From Bubalus kerabau (Eukaryota; Chordata; Mammalia; Artiodactyla; Bovidae): a stretch of 64,000 nt of DNA. The position numbers and the translations under genes were made by a program. The stretch spans positions 1,324,747 to 1,388,746 of the forward strand of contig NW_026577925.1 in the NCBI RefSeq assembly GCF_029407905.1, written 5' to 3'. Below, one piece after another: positions 23,281 through 36,300 of this stretch. The first letter of the stretch is position 1. Each line of letters starts with the position of its first letter. The notes under the pieces were generated by a model that was not told where the DNA came from, ran no database searches, and worked only from the letters and a program-made list of their open reading frames with translations.

Positions 23281-23604
23281 CTCTCGGGACTCCACTGGGA
23301 TGGTCGCAATGGAAGAGGGCCTCATCTCGAGTGGAGGCAGGAACCTCAGGCTTCCTCTCCAATTCTGACTCTGATCGTAGTGTCCCTGCAGAGTTGGGAC
23401 AGGAGAGTCAGGCTATGTCTTTTCTGAGGAATGGAACTCCTCTTGCCTCTCGAGTTGTTCATGGGGTTTCAGGCCCCTTGTCAAACTGTGGGTGGAATCT
23501 GCAGGTTTTTCCAGACGATGTCTTATCTTCCATTCGAGATTCGAGGAAGAGCTGGAGGTGCGCTCTAGTCACTGAAGGCAAAAGAGACCCCACCAAGGCT
23601 TGTG
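22721..23604. repeat. Shortened satellite monomer, 884 bp
   Basis: The landmark spacing is 884 bp, so about 518 bp are missing. The junction is at about 23519-23523: sequence ending GACGATG, which normally continues into the CACGGGGGTGTCAG segment, runs directly into ATCTTCCATTCGAG of the following part, with about four unmatched bases between. Confidence 0.8.
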
Positions 23605-26600
23605 TTCAGGACCTAATGTTCATGTCAAGGGGCGACAGGAATCTCGGGGTTGCATTCCAGACTCACCCTGGAGTCAGGCCTCGTCTCGAGGGGAAGCAAA
23701 GGACTCTGCTCTCCTCTCGAGTCGGACGGGTATGTCTTGGAGCCCACTGAGTGGCTTAAAGGGAGTCAAACCTCCTCTGGTGTTTGGAGGGAGGACACGG
23801 GATTGCTCTCCAGGCAATGCAGGAAATGAAGGCCCTCATCTCCCGATGACTGGGGCGTCTCGTAGGTTTTCTCGAGCTGTGGCGCTAGTGTGGGGTTTCT
23901 CACGAAGTAAGACTGGGAACTCAGTGAGCCTCTCATGTGGTGCCAGGGCAGTCAGGTCTCTATGCACGTGGTGAGAGGGAGCCCGTCATTGTTCTCGAGT
24001 CATGGTAGGGGAATTGGGCCTGAAAACGTGTTAAAGAAGGACTCTCGAGGTCTTTCTTGGGTTGCAGCAGGAAACCCTGGGTTCCATCGACTTGTGCCAG
24101 TGACCTCAGGAAGCTTCTCAGCGTGCCTCTGAGAAGTCAGGGTCACTGTGGAGTTGGGAGGGGCCTCTCGGAACTCCACTGGGTTTGGTGCAATGGAAGA
24201 GGGCCTCATGACAAGTTGAGGCAGGAACCACAGGGTTCCTCTCCTGGCTTCGAATGCGCCGGATCTGACTCGGATCGCAGAGTCCCTGCAGAGTTGGGAC
24301 AGGAGAGTCAGGCCTCGTCTTGTGTGGAGGAATGGAACTCCGCTTGACTCTCGCGTTGTTCATGGGGTGACAGGCCACTTGTCGATTTGTATGTGGAACT
24401 TGCGGGTTTTTCTGGACGATGCACTGGGGTGTCACTGCCCCTTCGTGTTGTGCCTTGTTCCACAGGATTGCCTTCGAGTTGGGTTCTGCCATCGGGTTCT
24501 TATCAAGAGCGGACCAGGGAATCGGGGTCTTTTGGCATGCCGCACCACCCACGAGGCTATGTCTCGAATTTCCTCGTGAGACTGGCTTCATCTTGATGTG
24601 CGCCAGGAAGGTCGGGAACGCCTTCCAGACAAAGCAGGGGAATCGAACCTCCTGTCGCGATCAAGAGGGGAGAAGAGTCTCAGATGAAGTGGTGCCGGGA
24701 ACCTCGGTGTTCTCCTCAAGTGAGACTGGTATGTCGGGGAACTTTTGGGGTCGCATCAAGGGTTCCAAGTAACTTTTCGCTCTTCAATACGGAACGTGGG
24801 ACTTCTCTTGAGACGCTGTAGCGGGCAAGGGCCTCATCTTTCGATGACGGGGGAACCACGTGGTTTTTCTTGAGTTGGGGCGGGATTCTCGAGTTACAAC
24901 CGGGAATTCAGGCTTCCTGTTCAACTGGCCCAGGGAAGTCCAGTTTTCATTCGAATTGTGAGTTAGAACTGGGGATTGCTCTCGAGACACTGCAGGGCCA
25001 AATAGACCTCATCTAGGCTTGTGTCCAGGACCTAATGTTCCTCTGCTGGGGCGAAAGCGATCTCAGCATTGCATTCTCGACTCACCCGGGGAGTCAGGCC
25101 TCGTCTCGAGGGGAAGCCAAGGACACCGCTCTCCTGTCAAGTCGCGACGGGTATATCTTGGAGCTCACTGTGTGGCCTAAAATGAGTCAAGCCTCCTGTG
25201 GAGTTTGGAGAGAGGACTCAGGATTGCTCTCCAGGCCATACAGCAAAAGAAGGCCCTCATCTCGTGAGGACTGGGGCATCTCGTGGGTATTCTCGAGCTG
25301 CGGCTCCAGTGTGGTGTTGCTCACGAGGTATAATGGGGAGCTCAGGGAGCCTCTCCTGTGGCGCCAGGGAAGTCAGGTTTCTATGCGCGGGGCTAGGGGG
25401 AGCGCGTCATTGCTCTCGAGTCATGGTAGGGGAATCGCACCTCAAGACGCGTTGAAGAAGGACTCTCGAGGTCTTTTACGGGTTGGGGCAGGAAACCCTT
25501 GGTTCCCTCGACTTGTGCCGGTGATCTCAGGAAGGTCTAAGGGTGCCTCTGAGAAGTCAGGGATACTGTGCAGTTGGGAGGGGTCTCTCGGGACTCCACT
25601 GGGTTCGGTGCAATGGAAGAGGGCCTCATCTCGAGTGGAGGCAGGAAACTCATGTTTCCTCTCCTGACTTCCCCTGGGCCAGATCTGACTCGGATCGCAG
25701 TTTCGCTGCAGAGTTCGAACAGGAGAGTCAGGCCTCGTCTTGTGTGGAGGAATGGAACTCTGCTTGCCTCTCCAGTTGTTCACGGGGTGACAGGTCACTT
25801 CTCGAGCTCTGTGGTACCTGCGGGTTTCTCCGAACGATACCCAGGGGTGTCAGTGCCCCTAAGTGTTGTGCCTTCATCAAAAGGGTTATCTTCAAAGAGG
25901 TGTCCGGGCATCAGGATCTTATCAAGAGCGGACCGGGAAATCAGGGTCTTTCAGCATGTGTCACCATCTACGTGGCTATGTCTCGAATATCCTCGTGAGA
26001 CCGGCCTCATCCTGAGATGCACCGGGAAAGGTGGGAACCCCTTCAAGACAAAACAGGGGAATCGACCCTCCTGTCGCGATCAGGAGGGGAGAAGGGGCCC
26101 AGATGTAGTGGTGCCGGGAACCTCGGTGTTCTCGAGTCAGACTGGTGTGTCGAGGAACTTTTCAGGGCGCATCAAGGGTGCCAATACCGTTTCGCACTTC
26201 AAGACGGAACGTGGGACTTCTCTTGAGACGCTGTAGGGGGCAAGGGCCTCATCTTGGGGTGACGGGGGAACCACGTGGCGTTTCTCGAGTTGTGGCGGGA
26301 TTCTCGAGTTTCGGCGGGGAATACAGTCTTCCTCATGTGTTGGGCCAGGGAAGTCCTATCTTCCATTCGAGTTTAAAGGGAGAGCTGAGGATTGCTCTCG
26401 AGTCACTGCAGGGCAAAATAGACCTCATCTAGGCTTGTGTCCAGGACTTAATGCTCGTCCCTAGGGGCGACAAGGATCTCGGGGTTGCATACCAGACTCA
26501 CCCGGGGAATCAGGCCTCGTCTCGAGGGGAAGCAAAGAACTCCGCTGTCCTTTTGAGTCGCGATGGGTATCTCTTGGAGCCCACTGTGTGCCCTAAAGGG

Positions 26601-27837
26601 AGTCAAGCCTCCTGTGGTGTTTGGATAGAGGACTCGGGATTCCTCTCCAGGCCATGCAGGAAAAGAAGGCCCTCATCTCGAGATGATGGCGGCGTCTCAT
26701 GGGTTTTCTAGACTGCTGCGCTAATGCCGGGTTTCTGACGAGGTACGAGAGGGAGCTCAGGGAGCCTCTCGTGTGGCGCCAGGGAAGTCAGGTCCCCATG
26801 AGATGGCTAGGGGGAGCTCGTCATCGCTCTTGAGTCATGGTAGGGTAATCGGGCCTCAAGACGGGTTGAAGAAGGACTCTCGAGGTCTTTCTCGGGTCAC
26901 TGCATAAAACCCAGGGTTCCCTTGACTTGTGCCTGCGACCTCAGGGAGCTTCTCAGAGTGCCTCTGAGAAGTCAGGGATACTGTGCAGTTTGGAGGGGCC
27001 TCTCGAGACTCCTCTGCATTTGGTGGAATGTAAGAGGGACTCATCTCGAGTTGAAGCCAGAACCTCAGTGTTCCTCTCCATTTCTGACTCAGATCGCAAG
27101 GTCCCTGCATGTTGGTACAGGAGAGTCAGGCCTCGTCTTTTCTGGAGGATGGGACTCCTCTTGCCTCTCGAGTTGTTCTCGAGGTGACAGGCCACTTGTC
27201 GAGCTGTGTGTGTAACCTGCCCGTTTTTCCGGATGATGCACAGGTGTGTTAGTGCCCCTTCGTGTTGTACCTTCATACTCAAGGCTGCCTTCCAAGAGGC
27301 GTCCGAGCATCGGATTCTTATCAAGAGCGGACCGGGAAATTGGAGTCTTTCAGCAAGTGGCACCACCCACAAAGCTACGTATCGAATTTCCCCATGAGAC
27401 CGGCCTCATCCTGAGTTGTGCAGGGAAGGTCGGGCCCCCTTGCAGACAAAGCAGGGGAATCGACCCACCGGTCACGATCAGGAGGGGAGAAGGGGCTTAA
27501 ATGAAGTGGTGCCGGGAACCTCGGTGTTCCCCTTGAGTGAGACCGGCGTGTTGGGGGACTTTTGGGGTCGCATCAAGGGTGCCAAGTACCGTTTCGCATT
27601 TCAAGATGGAACCTGGGACATCTTTTGAAACGCTGTAGTGGGCAAGGGCCTCATCTTGCGATGACGGGAGAACCACGTGGTTTTGCTCGAGTTGCGGCGG
27701 GATTCTCGAGTTATGACCGGGAATTTAGGCTTCCTCTTGTTGGCCTTGAAATCCAGTCTTCCATTCGGGTTGCGAGGGGGAGCTGGGGATTGCGCTAGAG
27801 TCACTGCAGGGCTAAAGAGACCTAATCTAGGCTTGTG
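23281..27837. repeat. Satellite block A2: type A monomers
   Basis: Landmarks at 23605, 25024, 26440 and 27838 give spacings of 1419, 1416 and 1398 bp. The two long ones carry the variant segment near 24240 and 25660. The stretch 24905-26150 is the partner of 11336-12590. Confidence 0.75.
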
Positions 27838-28272
27838 TCCAGGATCTAACGTTGCTCTCCAGGGGCGACAGGGATCTCGGGTTTGCATTCCAGACTCATC
27901 CGGGGAGTCAGTTCTCACCTCGAGGGTAAGCAAAGAATTCCGCTCTCGTCTCGAGTCGCGATGGGTATCTCTTGGAGCCCACTGTGTGTACTAAAGGGAG
28001 TCAAGCCTCCTGTGGAGTTTGGAGAGAGGACTCGGGATTGGACTCCAGGCCATGCAGGAAAAGAAGGCCCTCATCTCGAGATGACGGTGGAGTCTCGTGG
28101 GTTTTCTCGAGCTGCGGCGCCAGTGTGGGGTGTCTCATGAAGTACCACGGGGATCCCAGGGAGCCTCTTGTATGGCGCCAGGAAAATCCAGTATTCCATT
28201 CGAGTTGCAAGTTAGAACTGGGGATTGCTCTCCAGTCACTGCAGGGCAAAATAGACCTCATCTACGCTTGTG
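27838..28272. repeat. Shortened satellite monomer, 435 bp (left copy)
   Basis: The landmark spacing is 435 bp, so about 967 bp are missing. The junction lies at about 28178-28192. In full monomers both deletion ends fall at CCAGGGAAGTC (once in GCGCCAGGGAAGTCAGG, once in GGCCCAGGGAAGTCCAA), which implies deletion or unequal exchange through this short homology. The same deletion is found at 55244-55678. Confidence 0.85.
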
Positions 28273-30324
28273 TCCAGGACCTAGTGTTCCACTACTGGGC
28301 CAACAGGGATCTCAGGGTTGCATTCTCGACTCACCCGGAGAGTCAGGCCTCGTCTTGAGGGGAAAAAAAGGACTCCGCTCTCCTGTCGAGTCGCGACGGG
28401 TATCTCTTGGAGCCCACTGCGTGGCGTAAAGGGAGTGAAGCCTCCTATGGAGTTTGGAGATGACTCGGGATTGTTTTCCTGGCCATGCAGGAAAAAAGGC
28501 CCTCATCTCGCGATGACGGGGGCATCTCGTGGGTTTTCTCCAGCTGCGGCGCCAGTATCAGATTTCTCACGAGGTACAACGGGGAGCTCAGAGAGCCTCT
28601 CGTGTGGTGCTAGGGACGTCAGGTCTCCGTGCGTGTGGTGAAGGGGAGTGCGTGATTGCTCTCGAGTCATAGTAGGCGAATCGGGTCTCAAGACGCATTG
28701 AAGAAGGACTCTTGAGGTCTTTCTCGAGTTGCGGCAGGGAACCCTGGGTTCCCTTGATTTGTGTCGGTGACCTCAGGCAACTTCTAAGGGTGCCTCTGAG
28801 AAGTCAGGGACACTGTGGATTTGGGAGGGGCCTTTCGTTACTCAACTGGGTTTGGAGAAATCGAAGAGGGCCTCATCTCGAATGGAGGCAGGAACCTCAG
28901 GGGTGCTCTCCATATCTGACTCGGGTCGCAGGGTACTTGCAGAGTATGGACAAGAGAGTCACGCCTCGTCTTCTGTGGAGGAATGGATTTCCCCTTGCCT
29001 TTCGAGTTGTTCACGGAGTGACAGGCCACTTGTTGAGCTGAGTGTGGAACCTGCGGGTTTTTCCGGACGATGCACGGGGGTGTCAGTGCCCCTTCGTGTT
29101 GTGCCTTCATCCACAGGGTTGCCTTCAAAGAGGTTTCCGGGCATCGGGTTCTTTTCAAGAGTGTACCGGAAAATTGGGGTATTTCAGCATGTGGTACCAC
29201 CCACGAGGCTACGTCTCGAATTTTCTCGGGAGACCGGTCTCATCCTGAGGTTCGCCGTGAAGGTCGGGAACCCCTTGCAGACAAAGCAGGGGAATCGACC
29301 CACCGCTCGCGATCAGAAGGGGAGAAGGGGCTCAGATGAAGTGGTGCCGGGAACCTCGGTGGTCCAATCGAGTGAGACTGGTATGTCGCGGCACTTTTGA
29401 GGTCGCATCAAGGGTGCCAAGTACAGTTTCGCACTTCAAGACGGAACGTGGGAATTCTCTGGAGATGCTGTAGCGGGCAAGGGCCTCATATTGCGATGAC
29501 GAGGGAAACACGTGGTTTTTCTTGAGTTGAGGCGGGATTCTCGAGTTACAACGGGGAATTCAGTCTTCCTCTTGTGTTGGCCCAGGAAGTCCAATCTTCC
29601 ATTCAACTTGTCAGAGAGAGCTGGGGGTTGCTCTCGAGTCACTTCAGGGCAAAGAGTCCTCATCTAGGCTTGGGTCCAGGACGTAATGTTCCTCTCCAGG
29701 GGCGACAGGGATATCGGGGTCGCATTCCAGTCTCACCCGGTGGGTCACGCCTCGTCTCGAGTGGAAACAAAGGACTCCACTATCCTCTCGAGTCGGGACG
29801 CGTAACACTTGGAGCCCAATGAGTGGCCTAAAGGGAGTCAAGCGTCCTGTGTAGCTTGGACAGAAGGTTCACGCTTGATCTGCATACCATGCAGTTAAAG
29901 ATGGCCGTCCTCTCGTGATGACGGTGGCGTCTCATGGGTTTTCTCGAGCTGCGGTGCCAGTGTGGGGTTTCTCACGAGATATGATGGGGAGTTCAGGGAG
30001 CCTCTCGTGCGGCGCCAGAGAAGCCTGACTCCATGCGTGTGGCCAGGCAGATCGCGTCATTGCTCTCGAGTCATGGGAGGGACTAGGGCCTCAAGAGGCA
30101 TTTAAGAAGGACTCTCAAGGACTTTCTTGGGTTGGGGCGGGAAACACTCGTTTCCATCGACCTCTACAGGGGACCTTAGGGAACTTCCCAGGTGCCTCTG
30201 AGAGGTGAGGGATACTGAGGAGTTAGAGGGGCCTCTCGGGACTCCACTAGGTTTGACGAAATGAAAGAGGGCCTCATCTCGATTGGAGGCAGGAACCTCA
30301 GGCTTCCTCTCCATTTCTGACTCC
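28045..30324. repeat. Satellite segment left of the higher-order repeat
   Basis: One and a half monomers, including the tail of the 435-bp unit. It pairs with 55452-57732 at an offset of about 27406-27408 bp. It ends at about 30325, where the sequence becomes nearly identical to the same position one 7.12-kb period later. Confidence 0.7.
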
Positions 30325-33300
30325 GACCGCAGGGTCCCTGCAGAGTTGGGACAGGAGAGTCAGGCCTCGTCTTGTCTGAGGAAGGGAACCCCGCTGGCCT
30401 CTCGAGTTGCTCAGGGGGTCTCAGGCCCCTCGTCGAGCTGTGTGTGGAACCCGCGGGTCTTTGCGGACGATGCCCGGGGTTGGCAGTGCCCCTTCGTGTT
30501 GTGCCTTCACCCACAGGGTTGCCTTCGAAGAGGGGTCCGGGCATCGGGTTCATTTCAAGAGCGGACTGGGAAATCGGGGTCATTCTGCATGTGGCACCAC
30601 CCACGTGGCTCATCTCGAATTTCCTCGTGAGACCAGCATCATCCTGAGGTGCGCCGGGAAGGCCGGGAACACCTTCCACACAAAGTAGGGGAATCAATTC
30701 TCCTGTTGCGATCAGGAGGGGAGATGGGGCTCAGATGAAGTGGTGCCGGGACCCTCGGTGTTCCACTCGAGGGAATCCGGCGTTTCAGGGAACTTTAGGG
30801 GTCGCATCAAGGGAGCCTAGTACCGTTTCCCACTTCAGGACGGAACATGGGACTTCCCTGGAGACGCTGTAGCGGGCAAGGGCCTCATCCTGTGAAGACG
30901 TTGGAACCACGTCGTTTTTCTTGAGTTGCATCGGGATTCTCGAAAACGACAGGAATTTCAGGTCTCTCTTGGGTTGGCCCTGGGAAGCCCAATCTTGAAT
31001 TCGAGTTGCGATGGAAAGCTGGGGGTTCTGCTCAAGTCACTACAGGGCCAAAGAGACCTCTTCGAGGCGTGTGTCCAGGACCTAATATTCCTTTCAAGGG
31101 AAGACAGGGATCCCGGGTTTCCATTCCAGACTCCTCCGGGGAGTCAGGACTGGCCTGGAGGGGAAGCAAAGGACTCCGCTTTCCTCTCAAGTCGCGACAC
31201 GGATCTCTTGGAGCCCACTGAGTGGACTCAAGGGTGTCGAGCCTCCTCTTCAGTTTGGAGAGAGGACTCGGGATTGCTCTCCAGGCCAGGCAGGAAAAGA
31301 AGGCCCTCATCTCGCGATGACGGGGGCGTCTCATGGGTTTCCTCAGGCTGCTGCGCCCATGGGGGTTTTCTCACGAGGCACGACGAGGACCTCAGGGAGC
31401 CTCTCGTGCGGCGCCAGGGAAGTCAGGTCTCCATGCGCATGGCGAGGGGGAGCTGGTCATCAATCTCGAGTCATGGGAAACGGCTAGGTCCTCAAGAGGC
31501 GTTGAAGAAGGACTCTCGATGTCTTTCTCGGGTTGCGGCGGGAAACCCTCATTTCCCTTGACTTCTGCAGGGGACCTTAGGGAACTTCCCAGGGTGCCTC
31601 TGAGAGGTGAGGGATGCTGTGTAGTTGGCAGGGCCTCTCGGGACTCTGCTGGGTTCGGCGCAAAGGAAGAGGGCCTCATCTAGAGGGGAGGCAGGAACCT
31701 CAGGCTTCCTCTCGGTTTCGGACTCCGACTGCACGGTCCCTGCAGTGTTGGGACAGGAGAGTCATGCCTCGTCTTGTCTGAAGAATGGAATTCTGGTTGC
31801 CTCTCGAGTTGTTCCGGGAGTCTCAGGCCCCTTGTCGAGCTGTGTGTAGACCCTGCGGGTTTTTCCGGATGATGCACAGGGGTGTCAGTGCCCCTTCGTG
31901 TTGTGCCTTCACCCACAGGGTTGCCTTCGAAGAGGTGTCCGGGCATCGGGTTCTTATCAAGAGCGGACCGGAAAATCGGGGTCGTTCGGCACGTGGCACC
32001 TCACACGTGTCTAGTCTCGAATTTCCTCCTGAGACCGGCCTCATCCTGAGGTGCGCCAGGAAGGCCGGGAACCCCTTCCAGACCACGCAGGGGAATCGAC
32101 TCTCCTGTCGCGATCAGGAACGGAGAAGGGGCTCAGATGAAGTGGTGCCGGGACCCTCGGTGTTCCCCTCGAGGGAACCCAGCGTGTCGGGGAACTTTTG
32201 CGGTCGCATCAAGGGTGTCAAGTACCGTTTCGCACTTAAGGACGGAACATGGGACTTCCCTGGAGACACCGGGAACTTCGGTGTTCCCCTGGAGTGAGAC
32301 CGGTATGTTGGGGAACTTTGGGGTCGCATCAAGGGTGCCAAGTAGCATTTCGAACTTTAAGATGGAACGTGGGACTTCTCTTGAGACTCTAGCTGGCAAG
32401 GGCCTCATATTGCGATGAAGGGGGAACCACATGGTTTTTAAGACTTGAGGCTGAATTCTCGAATTACGATGGGAAATTTAGACTTCCTCTTGTGTTGACC
32501 GTGGGAAGACCAATCTTCCATTCATATTGTGAGGGAGAGATGGAGGTTGCTCTCGAGTCACTGTAGGGCAAAATAGACCTCATCTAGGCTTGTGTCTAGG
32601 ACAAAATGTTCCACTCCAGGGGCGACAGGGATCTCGGGGTTGCATTCCAAACTCACCCGGGGAGTCAGGCCTCGTCTCCAGGGAAGCAAAGGACTCCGCT
32701 CTCCTCTCGAGTCGCACCGGGTATTTCTTGGACCCAACTGAGTGGCCTAAAGGGAGTCAATACTCCTGTGACGTTTGGAGAGAGGACCAGGAATTGCTCT
32801 CCAGGTCAGGCAGGAAAAGAAGGCCCCCATCTCTCCTTGACGGGGTCATCTTGTGGTTTTTCTCGAACTGCGGCGCCAGTGTGGGTTTTCTCACGAGGTA
32901 CGATGGGGTACTCAGGGAGCCTCTTGTGTGGTACTAGGGAAGTCAGTTTTCCTGCTTGTGGCGAGGGGAGCGCGTCCTTGCTCTGGAGTCATGGTAGGGG
33001 AATCGGGCATCAAGAGACGTTGAAAAAGGACTCTCCAAGTCTTTCTCGGGTTACTTCAGGAAACTCTGGGTTCCCTCGACTTGTGCCAGTGACCTCAGGT
33101 AGCTTCTCAGGGAGCCTCTGAGAATTCAGGGATACTGTGGTGTTGGGAGGGGCCTCTCGGGACACCACTGAGTTTGGTTCAATGGAAGAGGGCCTCTTCT
33201 CTAGTTGAGGCAGGAACCTCAGGGTTCCTCTCCATTTCTGACTCCAATTGCAGGGTCCCTGAAGAGTTGGGACAGGAGAGTAAGGCCTCGTCTTGTGTGA

Positions 33301-36300
33301 AGGAATGCAACTTCACTTGCCTCTCGAGTTGTTCACGGGGTGACAGTCCACATTTGGAGCTGTGAGTGGAATCTGTGGGTTTTTCCAGACGATGCATGGG
33401 GATGTCAGTGTCCCTTCGTGTTGTGCCTTCATCCACAGGTTTGCCTTCGAAGAGATGTCCGGGCGTCAGGTTCTTATCTAGAGTGGACCGGGAATTCGGG
33501 ATCTTTCAGCATATGGCACCAACCATGAGGCTACTTTTCGAATTTCCTCATGAGACCGGCCTCATCCGGAGGTTCGCGGGGAACGTCGGGAACCCCTTGC
33601 AGACAAAACATGGGAATCGACCCTTCTGTCGCGATCAGGAGGGGTGAAGGGGCTCACAGGAAGTGGTGCCGTGAACTTTGGTGTTTCCCTCGAGTGAGAC
33701 CGGTATGTCAGGGAACTTTGGGGGTAGCATCAAGGGTGCCAAGTACCGTTTTGTACTTCAGGATGGAACGTGGGACTTCCCTTGATACGCTGTAGCGGCC
33801 AAGGGCCTCATCTTGCGATGACGGGGGAGCCACGTGGTTTTTCTCGAGTTGCGGCGGGATTCTCGAGTTACGACGGGGATTTCAGGCTTCCTCTTGTGTT
33901 GGGCCAGGGAAGTCCAATCATCCATTTGAGTTGTGAGGGAGAGCTGGGGGTTGCGCTCGAGTCACTGCAGGGCAAAGGAGACCTCATCTAGGCTTGTGTC
34001 CAGGACCTAATGTTCCTCTCCAAGGGCCACAGGGATCTCAGGTTTGCATTCCAGACTCACCCAGGGAGTCAGGCCTCATGTCGAAGGGAAGCAAAGGACT
34101 CCGCTCTCCTTTCGAGTCGCGACGGGCACCTCTTGGAGCCCACTTTGTGGCCTAAAGGGAGTCAAGCCTCCTGTGAAGTTTGGAGAGAGGACTTGGGACT
34201 GCTCTCCAGGCCATGCAGGAAAAGATGGCCCTCATCTCGCGATGACGGAGGGATCTTGTGGGTTTTCTCGAGCTGCGGCGCCAGTGTGGGTTTTCACACG
34301 AGGTACGACGGGGAGCTCAGGGAGCCTCTCGTGTGGCGCCAGGGAAGTCAGGTCTCCATGTGCGTGGCGAGGGGGAGCGCATTATTGCTCTCGAGCTATG
34401 GTAGGGGAATCTGACCTCAAGACACATTGAAGAAGGACTCTCGAGGTCTTTCTTCGGTTGTGGCAGGAAACCCTTATTTCCCTCGACTTTTGCCGGTGGC
34501 CTCAAGGAGCTTCTCAGAATGCCTATGAGAAGTTAGGGATACTGTGGAGATGGGAGGGGCCTCTCGGGACTCCACTGGGTTTGTTTTAATGGAAGAGGGC
34601 CTCATCTCGGGTTGAGGCAGGAACCTCAGGTTTCCTCTCCATTTCTGACTCAGATCGAAGCGTGCCTGCAGAGTTGGGATTGGATACTCAGGCCTCGTCT
34701 TGTCTGAGGAAGGGAACTCCGCTTGCCTCTCTCATTGTTTAAGGGGTGACAGGCCAGTTGTGGAGCTGTATGTGGATCCTGCGGGGTTTTCCGGACGATG
34801 AACAGGGTTGCCAGTGCCCCCTCGTGTAGTGCCTTCATCCACAGGGTTGCCTTAGAAGAGGTGTCCGGGCATCGGGTTCTTATCAAGAGCAAGACCGAGA
34901 AATCGGGGTCTTTTGGCATGTGGCACCAACACGAGGCTACGTCTCGAATTTCTTCGTGAGACTGGCCTCATCCTGAGGTGCGCCATGAAGGTTGGGAACG
35001 CCTTCTAGACAAAGCAGGGGGACCGACCTTCCTGCCGTGATCAGGAGCGGAGAAGGGGCTCAAATGAAGTGGTGCCAGGAACTTCGGTGTTCCCTTGGAG
35101 TGAGACCGGTATATTGGGGAACTTTTGGGGTCGCATCAAGGGTGCCAAGCAGCATTTCGAACTTTATGACGAAACATGGGACTTCTCTTGAGACTCTGTA
35201 GCGGGCAAAGGCCTCATATTGCGATGAATGTGGAACCACGTGGTTTTTAAGAGTTGCGGTGGGATTCTCGAGTTACAACGGGAAATTCAGACTTCCTCTT
35301 GTGTTGGCCCAATGAAGACCAATCTTCCATTCGAATTGCGAGGGAGAGATGGGTGTTGCTCTCGAGTCACTGTAGGGCAAAATAGACCTCATCTAGGCTT
35401 TTGTCCAGGACATAATGTTCCTCTCCAGGGGCAACAGGGATCTCGGGGTTGCATTCCAGACTCACCCGAGGTAAGGCCTCGTCTCCAGGGGAAACAAAGT
35501 ACTCTGCTCTCCTCTCAAGTCGCGACAGGTATCTCTTGGAGCCCATTGAGTGGCCTAAAGGGAGTAAAGCCTCCTGTGAAGTTTGGAGAAAAGACCAGGG
35601 ATTGCTCTCCAGTTCAGGCAGGAAAAGAAGTCCCCAATCTCGCGATGACGGTGGGTTTTCCCGAGCTGCGGCGCCAGTGTGGGGTTTCTCACGAGGTATG
35701 ACGGAGAGCTCAGGGAGCCTCTCATGTGGCGCCAGGGAAGTCAGGTGTCCATGCGCATGGCGAGGGGGAGCGTGTCATTGCTCTCGAGTCATGGTAGGGG
35801 AATCCGTCCTCAAGACGCGTTGAAGACGGACTCTTGAGGTCTTTCTCGGGTTGCGGCAGGATACCCTGTGTTCCCTCGACTTGTGCCGGTGACCTCAGGG
35901 AGTTGCTCAGGGTGCCTCTGAGAAGACACTGATACTGTGGAGTTGGGAGGGGCTCTCGGGACTCCACTGGGTGTGGTATAATACAAGAGGGCCTCATCTC
36001 GTGTTGAGGAAGGAACCTCAGGGTTCCTCTCCATTTCAGACTCCGATCTCAGGATTCCTGCAGAGTTGGGACAGGAGAGTCAGGCCTCGTATTCTGTGGA
36101 GAAATGAAACTTAGCTTGCCTCTCGAGTTGTTCACGAGGTAACAGGTCACTTGTCGAGCTGTATGTGGAACCTGCAGAATTTTCCAAAAGATGCACGGGT
36201 GTTCAGGGTCCCTCCTTGTTGTGCCTTCATCCTACGGGATGCATTCCAAGAAGTGTACGGGCATCGGGTTCTTATTAATAGCTGACCGGGAAATGGGGTC

